From: Syncephalis fuscata
Taxonomy: Eukaryota > Zoopagomycota > Zoopagomycetes > Zoopagales > Piptocephalidaceae
Direction: 5' to 3'
DNA length: 25,584 nucleotides
Assembly: GCA_025786725.1 (NCBI GenBank)
Contig: JAHLTZ010000118.1
Location: forward strand, 1-25,584
A model generated the notes under the pieces. It ran no database searches and was not told where the DNA came from. It saw nothing but the letters and a program-made list of their open reading frames with translations. The number at the start of each line of letters is the position of its first letter. The first letter of the stretch is position 1. Shown piece by piece: positions 9,328 to 20,762 of this stretch. The position numbers were made by a program, and so were the translations under genes.

Positions 9328-10057
9328 TTATGATGTCGATGTATGTCCTTTTGGAAAGGGCCGCACGGTCGAGGAGGCTAGAACAGCTTTGCGTCGTATC
9401 GTTATATGAATGGCCGAGTTGTGGCGTTCTTGTGCCTCTGGCATGCATTCCTAAATAAGACGAATAGTGTGTTAGTGCTTTTTATTGGTCTGGCTATTAT
9501 TATTATTGGCCGTTGACTAAATCAATGTCACCTTGGCAGTTGTTGTGCCGAGTAAGAAATGCATTGGCGCCTACCTGATCTTTTGGATAAATATCATCGA
9601 CTAGAGCGACAGTTGATGTAGTTGTTTGAAGGGATACTTGATGATGCATACTTGTTTCAATAGCCGTGGCCAGCTCAATGGCCCGGCCAATAGCTGCACC
9701 AAGTCCGTGAATAACAATAGTGTCGAATCTATTGTCAAAGTGTTTATAATAAATATTAGAGTGCTATAGAATTATAATTATACATACTTTGCCTCGTTTG
9801 AAGCTAAAAGCTTTTTCGCACGTGCTAATTGGCCGTGGAATGAGCTTTTTCGCGTAACATAAATGTCGTTTGGTTTAGTTGCTGCTCTTTGTGGTGCTCG
9901 CTTGGCGATCCGACCTTGAGTTCCATTATTAGAACTGTTGTCGTGTCGCAGCTCACCATACTGTTAATGACTTACCTTGTATTGCGCGCTGTTGACGGGC
10001 AACTTGGCTAGTCCCCACGATCTTAAACGGAGTATTACTAGAGGATTGGGTACTCAT
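9328..10057 (-). CDS. POP7: Ribonuclease P/MRP subunit POP7 (Rpp20), Alba-type, 4 exons
   Basis: Protein subunit shared by RNase P (tRNA 5' maturation) and RNase MRP (rRNA processing); it pairs with POP6/Rpp25 to bind the P3 domain of the RNA. Exons 10057..9976, 9914..9788, 9728..9575 and 9450..9328, with introns of 61, 59 and 124 nt, give 161 residues in one clean frame. Seen: KPNDIYVTRKSSF (41-53), a lysine-rich helix (QLARAKKLL), IHGLGAAIGRAIELA (76-90), TSTVALVDDI, and the closing strand NSAIHITIRRK (132-142). Together these are the Rpp20 signature of the Alba fold. Without intron 3 the protein would end in an unrelated tail, so the conserved NSAIHI strand fixes the fourth exon. The tail after 142 is about 20 residues of low similarity. 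Upstream is a long AT-rich spacer. Confidence 0.92.
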
Positions 10058-11329
10058 TGTATAAAGTGCGTTACAAACAATACTGCGTAAAAAGTAAAAG
10101 TATAAAAAAATGGCGCTTCTTATCTTCAAAAAGCAAAGGCAATAATTTTAAAGAGTTTTCATAATTTTATGGATTTATTTTTCTTTACTGTTTATTATTT
10201 GTCATTCTTATTACACTCGTTGTGTTTTCTATGAATATACTTGTCCTTATTGTTTGCTATCTATTCTTCTTATTACACTCATTGTTTTATTGATAAGATG
10301 TTTTATAATTATATTTGCTTTTATACTATTAATTTTTATTCTTTCTTCTATTCCACCACTTGAACAATCCCCTCATCCACATTTCAATTTGCTCATAGCC
10401 TTTATATGTATAATGCCATTCAATTTATGACTTGTATTATCATATTATATATAGCATCTCATTTATTAATTAAATAAAAATAACCATTGTTTTTTGTATG
10501 TCAAACAATTTATTAGGCATTTAATGTGGTTTGTGTCAAATGACTAAATTTAATAACATTCGCCTAGTTGAACTACATTTTCCTTCTATTGAACATGGGG
10601 ACAAGTGGTGAGTTTTATTTAATTGTCACATCATCACATTGCTTTTTTGGGGACAAATGACTAATATTTAATGACGCCCAATCTATTGAACATGATGATG
10701 GGTGGTGAGTGACATCAGTCATCAAATACTCATCATCATAGATTCGTTATCTAGTATGCATATATCCACCGTTTACCTATATCATTCCCATTCTGTCCCA
10801 CACTACTATGTATCATTCTACGATACAATAGACACATTTTATTGTTTATCTACACCAACACACTTTACTCATTCCACTCATTGCATTATATGCTTTCCAC
10901 CGCACATTTATAATTTCATTTATCGTTCCATACTCGTATAGTCTTCCTCTATTCAATGTTTTTTGTTTTTGTTCTAGCTTTATTATTAACAAATGTCGAC
11001 TAATGTCGGTCATCTGTTTAATTACTTTAACATTGCTAATCTCGTTCAATATTGTGTATTCATTATAATGTTTATCATTTTATTGTATATTGCCTATACG
11101 CTGTCTATAGTCGTTGTCGGTATGCTTCCAGTTCTTTTATGAATAAAAGTTAACATATCGCACTTAGTTTGTTCACTGAGGTATATTGGCTGAATAAATA
11201 ATATGAATATGAACGAAGTTATGTTTTATTAAAAATATTTATAAATAAACTAGATTATGTCAATTAGTTATGATTTTAGTGTTAATCAAGCAAAGTGACG
11301 GGTCTACATAGTAATAACACATATTGTGA
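10058..11329. other. AT-rich intergenic region with imperfect repeats
   Basis: No supported gene. Contains two imperfect direct repeats around 10204-10225 and 10262-10283 (each with TTCTTATTACACTC followed by a TTG-rich stretch) and two diverged TGACTA/GTGGTGAG blocks (10531-10612, 10649-10715). The open frame at 10702-10941 is made of low-complexity AT/CA sequence and shows no protein features. Confidence 0.55.
10531..10715 (+). repeat. Two diverged TGACTA...GTGGTGAG blocks
   Basis: Block 1 (10531-10612) reads CAAATGACTAAATTTAATAA, then CTATTGAACATGGGG and AGTGGTGAG. Block 2 (10649-10715) reads GGACAAATGACTAATATTTA, then CTATTGAACATGATG and GGGTGGTGAGTG. They match the blocks in the two arms at about 1871-1940 and 18225-18290. 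Confidence 0.65.
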
Positions 11330-11575
11330 TGATATATGCGTACTGGATAATGAATCTATGATGATGCAGTTTATTTAACTCAATTAACAAGTACTAAAAG
11401 TTAAAAGCTAAAAATGAAATGATACATAGCATGTATATATTAAAGCAATAGCGAGAACTACGGAATAATATGGAATCGATCATATGACTTTTATTAATAT
11501 TCAATCAATCTTCCTACACATGGTCAACAATGATCGGTCTTGTTTCAAAAAAAATCAAATGATATGTTACACTAT
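11330..11575 (-). repeat. Core interspersed repeat, degenerate inverted copy C' with flank
   Basis: Reading left to right: a block like the arms' outer flank (GCAGTTTATTTAACTCAA, then ATACATAGCATG), then ATATGACTTTTATTAATATT, CTACACATGGTCAACAA and ATGATATGTTACAC. This is the reverse complement of the core with many changes. It faces copy C across a few bases. Confidence 0.72.
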
Positions 11576-11584
11576 TTATTTAAA

Positions 11585-11960
11585 AGGCTACGGTTGCGTT
11601 TACTTTGCTCCCACATCTGTCCCCAAAGCGCAATTTGTTTCAACTGAGGTTATGCTGTTGTTATACGCAACATAATTATATTACTTCCTATTAAGTGTTG
11701 TTAATAAATTGATTTAGATAAAAGAATGTAACATACTATTTGATTTCATTGAAACGTTTTAGGCCGATTATTATTGTTGTTGGTCATGTGTAGAAAGATT
11801 GATCGAATATCAATAAAAGCCATATGGTTGCGATTCCATGCCATTCTGCATTTGTTGTTATTGTATCTACGTGCAATGTAAATTATTGCACCTAAATGGT
11901 CTTTTCTATTTTCCAATATTCCACTATTGCATTTTGGGCATATTTGTGATGTAAGATCAT
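11585..11960 (+). repeat. Core interspersed repeat, copy C with both flanks
   Basis: Leader (TACTTTGCTCCCACAT, then TTCCTATTAAGTGTTG), core (TAATAAATTGATTTAGATAA to TTGGTCATGTGTAGAAAG), then a downstream flank ending in ATTGCATTTTGGGC. The same downstream flank follows copy D at about 15560-15665, so C and D show the longest form of the element (roughly 360 bp). Confidence 0.8.
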
Positions 11961-12764
11961 GATTAATATAATTAATCCCTTAATTATTTCTAATAAAATT
12001 TAATAATTAACACAAGCTTAAAAAACAATACATTTACTAATAAACATCACAACTATAACATAGCTTAATAATATAGACATTTTAATAAACTAATGTTTAT
12101 TAATAAACAATTTACTTTTGCAGTGTCGTCTAAATCTGACAATTTATTGCTATTATTGTGTATAACGCGCTATAAGTGTCCAACTACTTAGCTACTAGAC
12201 CACAAGTTAGTAGCAAGCAACCGATAATACAATATCAATTATTTCTTTCATATCATCTACCCGCCCATCGGCCTCTATCCTGTTTGCTAAACTAAAAGCG
12301 TAACACTTCTATAACAAAATGGCTATCACATGGCCACTAGATTATAACTCTGCCACACCTAACGACAGTACAATTATTACCGCCGCATATGTCTTTTAGG
12401 TTACACCAAGAACATGTTCTGCAAAATTAACACTAATAATGCTGAAACTGCAGTTGGCGTTAAAACAAACGTTTTTTTATTAAGAAGCAAATACAAACTA
12501 CCAATGAAACAGCTATTACAAAGAAAAAAATATGTAATTAACAATGTTCAGTTTGCAATGAACATTATTACAAGAAAATAAAGTGCAGTATAGGCAAATA
12601 ATGAGTTAATTAATAAATAATTTTTAAATTTAAAAAACATTAAAAACGGTGGATTTTTAAAAAAATATATCATGGTGAAAGATTTATAAGTTTAAAACAA
12701 TGTATTTTAGTAAATTCACCTTTATTAATCAACCAATTAAATCATGGCAAACAATAACATCTTA
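11961..12764. other. AT-rich spacer downstream of phosphoglucomutase
   Basis: No gene supported. Contains a perfect 8-bp inverted repeat with an 8-nt loop (AATGTTCA at 12543-12550, TGAACATT at 12559-12566) and poly-A/T-rich tracts that probably include the 3' end signals of the minus-strand phosphoglucomutase gene. Confidence 0.5.
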
Positions 12765-15196
<2,432 letters not shown>

Positions 15197-15540
15197 ACTC
15201 AACTTTGTTTAAACAGCAATTACAACAGTAAAAACGACAGTAACAAAAGACCAATAAGTAGAAATAATAGCCGTAGCGGTTGGGGGAAGAAGAAGAATGG
15301 GTAGGGCACCATAGGCCAACCGTTTACTTACTTTTAGATATACGTCACCACGATGTATTGAACAAATGTGAGGTAGACTCAGCTAAATCAAAAACCATAG
15401 TTTTAATTCGGGTTGTCAGTCATTTCAGATAATATGGTTTTGACACTGAATCACATGAGTCTACTATAAATCAATTAACATTAGGAAGCTATTATGCTTT
15501 TAACTTTCACATTTTTATTTATCCATTTCACCCTTCAACA
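15197..15540. other. Promoter region of phosphoglucomutase
   Basis: Upstream flank of the minus-strand gene. It contains one TGACGT half-site on the minus strand (TACGTCACC near 15341-15350). No gene seen. Confidence 0.4.
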
Positions 15541-15930
15541 CTTTTGAATACAATTAAACATTTATTATCACAATAGCCCAAAATGCAATAGTAGAAGATT
15601 AGAAACTAGAAGAACCATTCAGATGCAACAACAGATGTAGAATGGCCTAGAATTGCAATCATATGGTTTTTATTAATATTCGAACAATCTTTTACACATG
15701 GCCAACAACAATAATAATCGACCTCAAATGTTTCAATGAAATCAGATAGTATGTTACATTTTTTATTCAAATCAATCTATTAACAACACTTAATAGGAAG
15801 CAATATAATTGTGTTGCGCATAATAGTGCGACTTTAATTGAAATGAATTTTACTTTAAGAACTCAAAATGTGGGAGTCAAAGTAAAAATGGCTTGATCAT
15901 ATAAATATTACTCGCTTAATCCAATGTTTG
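15540..15930 (-). repeat. Core interspersed repeat, copy D with flanks (inner end of right arm)
   Basis: Inverted copy: downstream flank (AAAATGCAATAGTAGAAG, about 15580), CATATGGTTTTTATTAATATT, CACATGGCCAACAACAATAA, GTATGTTACATT, CAACACTTAATAGGAAGC, then the leader around 15840-15890. Homology to the left arm begins at about 15671, inside this copy; the downstream flank is shared with copy C instead. Confidence 0.82.
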
Positions 15931-17140
15931 TTTTATTTTAATATAGCTATACAGCTTTTGTTAATGGGCAATAAATAGAATTAATCTGTTTTCTATTATT
16001 GCAATAATGTATAATGTTGGCTGCTTACTCTGATAGATAATTAGATTAAGCCTTATAATAGTTGGCTTAGTTGGTGGTCGTGTACATGTGAGTATATAAG
16101 AAGCTACAACGTGATTGTAAATGTTTATTTATACAAACAACCAGGATTATAAATTATAGTGACAATAATAAACTATTTACAAACTAAACTCATTGATTCA
16201 ATTTTATTTATGACTCTTTGTTTTCTGTGCGCTATCTCAATTTGACGTTGCTGCTGTTCTGGTTGCATCAGCAACAGTCGACTTTTTGATAAACGCAGTC
16301 CAGCTTAGCATAATTACAATGGTTTGCTATAGGTTAAACCAGTAAACCTTCAAGCTTCTAATTGTTTTCTATTGGTTCTGCTTCGGCTTGTTCTTCTACA
16401 CTCCATCTTGCTTAACTTGTTGTCAGAGTTGGTTTCAGAAATGTAAGCAGTACTTAGGCTTGGATGATTGCCAATTGATATACAATCCACAGCTACTATG
16501 CACTTGAAATTGCTGATATTTGGGTAGGACTTTCTACAGCGTCTAGTTTAGTGTCCACATATCGCATTGCGTATAATTTAACCAATGCAATTAGTCTACA
16601 GCTGAAAACTGATAAAATAACTTGTTGGAATGTTTCATTGCTCAGAATTTCATGGTGCATCATCCTACAAACAGTACTTATGTATAGGCAGCTTCAGATA
16701 ACTTAGATTAATGTCGTTTGAATGATCGTAGTTGCACATGTGGCATGATATGTCTGGATGCGATGCATTTGTGAATCGAAACAACTATTGCCCCATAAAA
16801 TGGGTATAGTGTCGAATGAAATGCATACATGTACCATCAAACACATTTATAATTAAAAATCATGGCTGACCCATGTATGGCTGTAAAACCTGTATAAATA
16901 CCAGTTTGATATATTTAAACTTGTTTGTATCAGTATTGTGTGCTATTTTGTATGTATGCAGATATTGAGGACCAGATCAGTGGAAATGCAGCAAAACATC
17001 ATTATCGCTTTACAAAGCCAAACAATATACCTGCTTTTACCAAATAGCTAAATCGTATAACAAAAAATACAGGCTAGTATGACTATTTTATCACATATGT
17101 ACTGGATATGAACGGTTGTTGTTATTGTGTACATGACTGG
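15931..17140. other. Non-coding interior of right arm
   Basis: Counterpart of about 3030-4270. One plus-strand frame is open from 16214 to 16345 (43 codons, hydrophobic) in both arms but lacks a good start and is followed by a stop. No protein family, RNA gene or transposase signature is recognised. Confidence 0.5.
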
Positions 17141-17146
17141 TAGATT

Positions 17147-17211
17147 AAAGTAAAGACCAGACAAGTTAAAATCAAGACCGGACAGGTTAAATCAAGACCG
17201 AGCAAGTTGAA
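17147..17211 (-). repeat. 21-bp minisatellite, three units (right arm)
   Basis: Reverse-complement counterpart of the left-arm minisatellite, with three units of AATCAAGACCGGACAGGTTA type instead of four. The flanks align base by base, so the difference is the gain or loss of one unit. Confidence 0.82.
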
Positions 17212-17491
17212 ATTAAGCCTAGGAAGCACACTATCACACCCTGAATCTACTGACATGTGTACCTTAACCATTATTTGGATTGCTCTATTGCTCATATTAC
17301 ACATCAATAGTGTACCTCTATACTACAGTATACTAGCATCTCAGTAAACCATAAGTTTAATAGCCCACAAATATACACGACCAACTGCGATATCATCATC
17401 ACTCTACTTCTTGCCAAACACACACTACTATACATTTTATATCACACACTCTATTGCCTGCTTATTTGTTTGTTTTAACAATTATATCACT

Positions 17492-17711
17492 ATGAAGCTT
17501 TCTATTGCCGTCGTTTGCACCGTCGTTGTGGCTTTGATAGCCACTACAACCACCATGGTGGATGCTAAACCAACCGCGGACATGGTGCTCCAGCTCTAGC
17601 TCTTATAGTCCTGCGGATTGCAGGTCTTGCGTTGATATATGCGCTCGTTGGCGGTGGGACAACGCAGCAAATGTCGTAAAGTGGAATGTAGCGGAATGGT
17701 GTGAAAAATAA
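17492..17711 (+). pseudogene. Diverged, frame-broken copy of the secreted six-cysteine peptide gene
   Basis: The first 25 codons are identical in protein to the left-arm gene and differ by a single synonymous base (GAC/GAT), so the signal peptide is intact. After VDA the sequence diverges sharply. The frame from the ATG stops at 17597-17599, before any cysteine of the mature part. Cysteine codons in positions matching the left copy reappear downstream in another frame, with a further one-base break near 17670. The segment before the first cysteine is 43 nt here against 24 nt in the left copy. Flanks on both sides become near-identical to the left arm again. I call it a pseudogene, with the caveat that one-base errors occur elsewhere in this assembly; the 19-nt length difference is not explained by one such error. 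Confidence 0.7.
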
Positions 17712-18224
17712 ATGATTTCAAGACATTAGCATTGGTAGTGCAACCAAACCGCTATCCCGATCACTTTAGATATATATTCGTCAAAAGCAAAAGCATCTAG
17801 CAACTACGCCGTTCAGTCGACTTACATACCAGATATTGGCCAATGCTCCGGTTTATGCACTTTAATCAATAAAATCATTATTTTATTAACAAGTTTACAA
17901 TTGGTTGCTCCTATTCGATTGTGCAGGCTTATAATAATGAACTTGTAATTCCATCTTAACAAAATAATAGTAATAAAACCGCCAATTAGTTTTCAACACT
18001 AAGAACTGTTATTTGTTGAAACAGTGCTATGTCAGCTACATTTGAATTAGTTTGAATAAATCAGTCTGTACTATTTTCAATATTCGATATTAGTATTAAT
18101 AAATGCTATAATATTTAACATTATTAAAATATAACAAATAGATAAATAATAGTAATAATAATGTTAATCCATGTGTTGTTTTTGTAAGTACTCAAATCAG
18201 TATAATTGGATATTTAATGGCACT

Positions 18225-18290
18225 CACCATCCATCGCCATATTCAATAAAATAAATATTATTAAATCTAGTCATTTAACATCAAATCATA
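18225..18290 (-). repeat. TGACTA...GGTGGTGAG motif block, right arm
   Basis: Reverse complement of the block at 1871-1940 (CACTCACCATCCATCGCC, then ATTAAATCTAGTCATTTAAC). Confidence 0.6.
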
Positions 18291-18471
18291 CTAAATGGGT
18301 AATAGCTTCAATTATATTGTATAATAATGTTAAATGAATACAATATTTTATATGATGATACGGTTTATTTAACTCAACCAATAAATGTCAAAGTTGTTAT
18401 AAATGTAATGGTACATAGCATGGATATATTGATATAACAACGACGCGAAATGATATGGAATTGCAACCATA

Positions 18472-18640
18472 TGGCTTCTATTAATATTCGAACAATCTTT
18501 CTACACATGGCCAACAACAACAATAATCAACCTCAAATGTTTCAATGAAATCAGATAGTATGTACATTCTTTTATCTAAATCAATCTATTAACAATATTT
18601 TAATAGGAAGCAATATAATTATGTTGTACATAGCAGCATG
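18472..18640 (-). repeat. Core interspersed repeat, copy E with leader (outer end of right arm)
   Basis: Inverted core (ATGGCTTCTATTAATATTCG to AATCAATCTATTAACAAT), then the leader (TTAATAGGAAGCAATATAAT). The leader continues to the right into the kinase fragment that ends at 18660. Homology to the left arm stops at about 18600. Confidence 0.82.
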
Positions 18641-18659
18641 CCTTCAATTGGAACGAATT

Positions 18660-18809
18660 TTACTTTAAGAGCTTAAAATTGGGATCAAAATGTAATTGAT
18701 CCATTTCAATGTGTTCCAATTCATATTTTTTGGTAATCATTTGGGCCAATGTTGTCTTGCTAGAGCCTGAACAGCCGATAGTTAAAATACATAGCGATGT
18801 ATTACCCAT
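18660..18809 (-). pseudogene. Truncated P-loop kinase (topology-modulation/adenylate-kinase-like family), 49 codons
   Basis: ATG at 18809 to stop at 18660. The protein opens with a beta strand and a clear Walker A motif (ILTIGCSGSSKTTLA), then a helix, then HIEMDQLHFDPNF, which is the typical IxLDxLHFxPNW segment of the small P-loop kinase family often labelled DNA topology modulation protein (FlaR-like). The family is usually about 170-180 residues; this frame ends after 49, where the sequence passes into the leader of core repeat E. The 3' two thirds of the gene, with the DGNY and lid regions, are therefore missing. A longer relative lies about 340 bp upstream on the same strand. It could still be expressed as a short protein, but loss of the lid and the second half makes kinase activity unlikely. 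Confidence 0.7.
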
Positions 18810-19147
18810 TGTAACGACATTAGTAGCAATAAAGAGTAAATTGTAAAAGATAATTTAACTGGACTACTATTTTTAAATGATTAGATGGATATCGACTCAT
18901 CGTGATAACAATGGATTTAACATTTATTGGTTAAAATATAAATGAATAACTTAGCAAAAATAATATCAAGCAATAAAAAGGAAACAGTTGAAAAATAGGC
19001 CCGCTAATATAGCTGTACAAGATACAATGGTACAAATATTCACGCATTGTGAAGTAGTTAAAAACCAAAAATAATAAACTGCGGGGAGGTAATTGTATGT
19101 ATCGACAGATTAAATTAAATTAACTTAAATTAACTGGAAAAGGTAAC
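18810..19147. other. Intergenic gap between the two kinase-like genes
   Basis: AT-rich, no gene seen. Probably the promoter of the truncated fragment and the 3' end of the 19148-19801 gene. Confidence 0.45.
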
Positions 19148-19801
19148 TCATAGATCGATGATACCTCGTAGATCGTAGGCCAGCTCGAGTTGCTCAAACC
19201 ATAACGCCGTTTCTCGAGGTGATCGGAATCGATAGACACATAAACGTGGATAATTACCAATAATCATGGGATATTCGTTTCTTAATTGACAATGAAGCTT
19301 TACAGCATGTTTAATGGCTGTTAAGCCTGAAAACAATTTGAAGGGTCGACGGCGGCCAAATGAACACTTGAAAAACTTCTTTTTAAACAAAGAGCGGAAA
19401 CTGCGCCATGCTGTACGACAGACTACATGTAATAATGAGTAGTCGAGCCATATTAGCGTGTCGGCGCGTGTCCATAGGAGGGGACGCCAAGCATAAAAGT
19501 TGCCATGGGTCACCCAGCCGTCGTCGTGCGCGTCCAGAATCAACTGGACCTGTAGGGCAGTTTCCTCGGCGTATTGGCCGCGAGGGGTCTCCTCGGGGCA
19601 GATGGCACTAAGATCGATTTGCGGCTGACGCAGTAGCCGAGATAGGTTGCAGGCAAGCTTTTCCTTGCCGGCACATCCATTACCAACGATAATCATTCGA
19701 CAAGGTGGCAGTTCATAGCTATAGGCATAGCTCATATTACCACAGCTGCCCTTTGATACATTGCTGTAGCGCGACTCGGCCGCGACAATAGGCAAAACCA
19801 T
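19148..19801 (-). CDS. P-loop kinase-like protein with degenerate Walker A (topology-modulation/adenylate-kinase-like family)
   Basis: A single exon of 217 residues from the first in-frame ATG (19801, G at -3); a second ATG at 19735, nearer the fold, would give 195. A beta strand (CRMIIVG) leads into GNGCAGKEKLA (40-50), a Walker A loop in which the usual Ser/Thr after Lys46 is Glu47. Then come a QIDLSAI strand (the LDxLH position), GWVTHGNFYAWRPLLWTRAD (96-114), matching the family's W-I-x-D-G-N-Y segment, LIWLDY (116-121), and a basic lid region (RTAWRSFRSLFKKKFFK). Order and spacing match the FlaR-like P-loop kinases, which are mainly bacterial, so transfer from bacteria is possible. With Glu at the Mg-coordinating position and no LDxLHW, nucleotide binding is likely altered. 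GC content is higher than in the flanks. Confidence 0.68.
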   Translation of the reverse strand: MVLPIVAAESRYSNVSKGSCGNMSYAYSYELPPCRMIIVGNGCAGKEKLACNLSRLLRQPQIDLSAICPEETPRGQYAEETALQVQLILDAHDDGWVTHGNFYAWRPLLWTRADTLIWLDYSLLHVVCRTAWRSFRSLFKKKFFKCSFGRRRPFKLFSGLTAIKHAVKLHCQLRNEYPMIIGNYPRLCVYRFRSPRETALWFEQLELAYDLRGIIDL

Positions 19802-20762
19802 GACAAAGATATGATATGATAATGAAGGTGAGCGGTGGGTGTGACAACGATAAGAAGAGGGAAAATGAAATGGAACGGCCAGAAGCAAGATAAACTATTA
19901 CAAGACGTACAAGTTGGTGCCTATATAGCACGCTGGGTGGGTGCGTGACTTTGTACAATTAATAAAGAGCAAATTGAGCCGTGGGCTGTGCTAATGCATG
20001 GGTGGTGGGTGTAAGATGGTGGTGCTGAACCTGTTTACAAAAGACATGTGCTTCAACATGCGTGTGAGACTATTGGATCTCGTGAGTTGGGTCAAGGACA
20101 ATTAACATGCGGTCAGTGGCTGTTGTGTCCCAGCTATACTAGCTAACTACTAGTCAACTAACCAGATAACTAGTTAGTGGTGGGAGAGCAGCATACCCCT
20201 TGTTGACATGCAGGCTATGGCGAGGACTATGGTGCCACGGATGATGCTATCATCGTTGATTCTGGACTTGTCTATGGCATTACACTATATTACGGATGTG
20301 TGTACGTGCGTGTGTGTGTGTGCCTATGCCATAATAATCTGCTGGCTGCACCGCTGATACAGTCGCACTAGTGGCCTTTGCCGTCGGCGCAATATGCACA
20401 AGACTACCGATAAGTTGCGCGAAGAAGTAGCTGCTAATGCATCAGCATGTTTGCACAGAAGCATGACGATTTCAGGGCACTTTTAGTGCAAATTAGCATT
20501 CTAATCACAAATGTAATAATTTACTAATAAAGGATAAGTGGTTATAGAACGTTTTAATAAATGATTAATTAATTGACTAGTTAGTGTGCACAGTTATAGA
20601 GATTGGCAACACAAATGGTTTATTTTGATCACAACACTAATAAAATACTAATCAAACTAGTAATACTAGTAATAAATTGGTGGTACCGATAATATTTACT
20701 ATTTGTTAAAGATTTAGAGGCTGTGTACAACCATTAGTCTCTTTTTCTTGTCTTCTTTCAAT
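19802..20762. other. Intergenic region between kinase-like gene (-) and exportin-4 (+)
   Basis: About 960 bp between divergent genes. The middle (about 19980-20480) is less AT-rich than other spacers and holds several competing short open frames on both strands (for example plus 20210-20359 and minus 20464-20324), none with a family signature or a convincing intron chain. A GT-rich tract lies at about 20299-20322. A short unrecognised gene cannot be excluded. Confidence 0.4.

Larger units (their letters stand above)
15671..18600 (-). repeat. Right arm of ~3 kb inverted repeat
   Basis: Reverse complement of about 1560-4519 with scattered substitutions and one-base indels. Order from the inside out: core copy D, the non-coding interior (about 15930-17140), the 21-bp minisatellite with three units, the broken secreted-peptide gene, the TGACTA block, core copy E. 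Unlike in the left arm, both terminal core copies keep extra repeat sequence beyond the arm limits, which suggests that the right arm is nearer the original setting and the left arm a copy trimmed exactly to the core repeats. The spacer between the arms is about 11.15 kb and carries trpD, the receptor-like gene, POP7 and phosphoglucomutase. Confidence 0.88.

Noticed and set aside
9171-9458. Plus-strand open frame of 95 codons with a SPRY-like looking stretch (YPHSVRHIRANLGQ)
   Set aside because: Its 3' half is the antisense of POP7 exon 4, which is strongly supported by NSAIHITIRRK. No SPRY context is found upstream or downstream.
10702-10941. Plus-strand 79-codon open frame
   Set aside because: Ser/His/Tyr-rich low-complexity translation of AT/CA-rich DNA. 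No start context, signal or domain.
12543-12566. Perfect 8-bp hairpin as a transcription terminator or RNA gene
   Set aside because: An isolated short stem in AT-rich eukaryotic spacer DNA, with no supporting context.
16214-16345. Hydrophobic 43-codon open frame kept in both repeat arms
   Set aside because: No convincing start codon, stops in frame on both sides, and both amino-acid and frame changes between arms. A stretch this long can occur by chance in a 3 kb unit.
17122-17307. Minus-strand 61-codon open frame over the minisatellite
   Set aside because: Made largely of the 21-bp tandem repeat read in one frame; not preserved in the left arm, where unit number differs.
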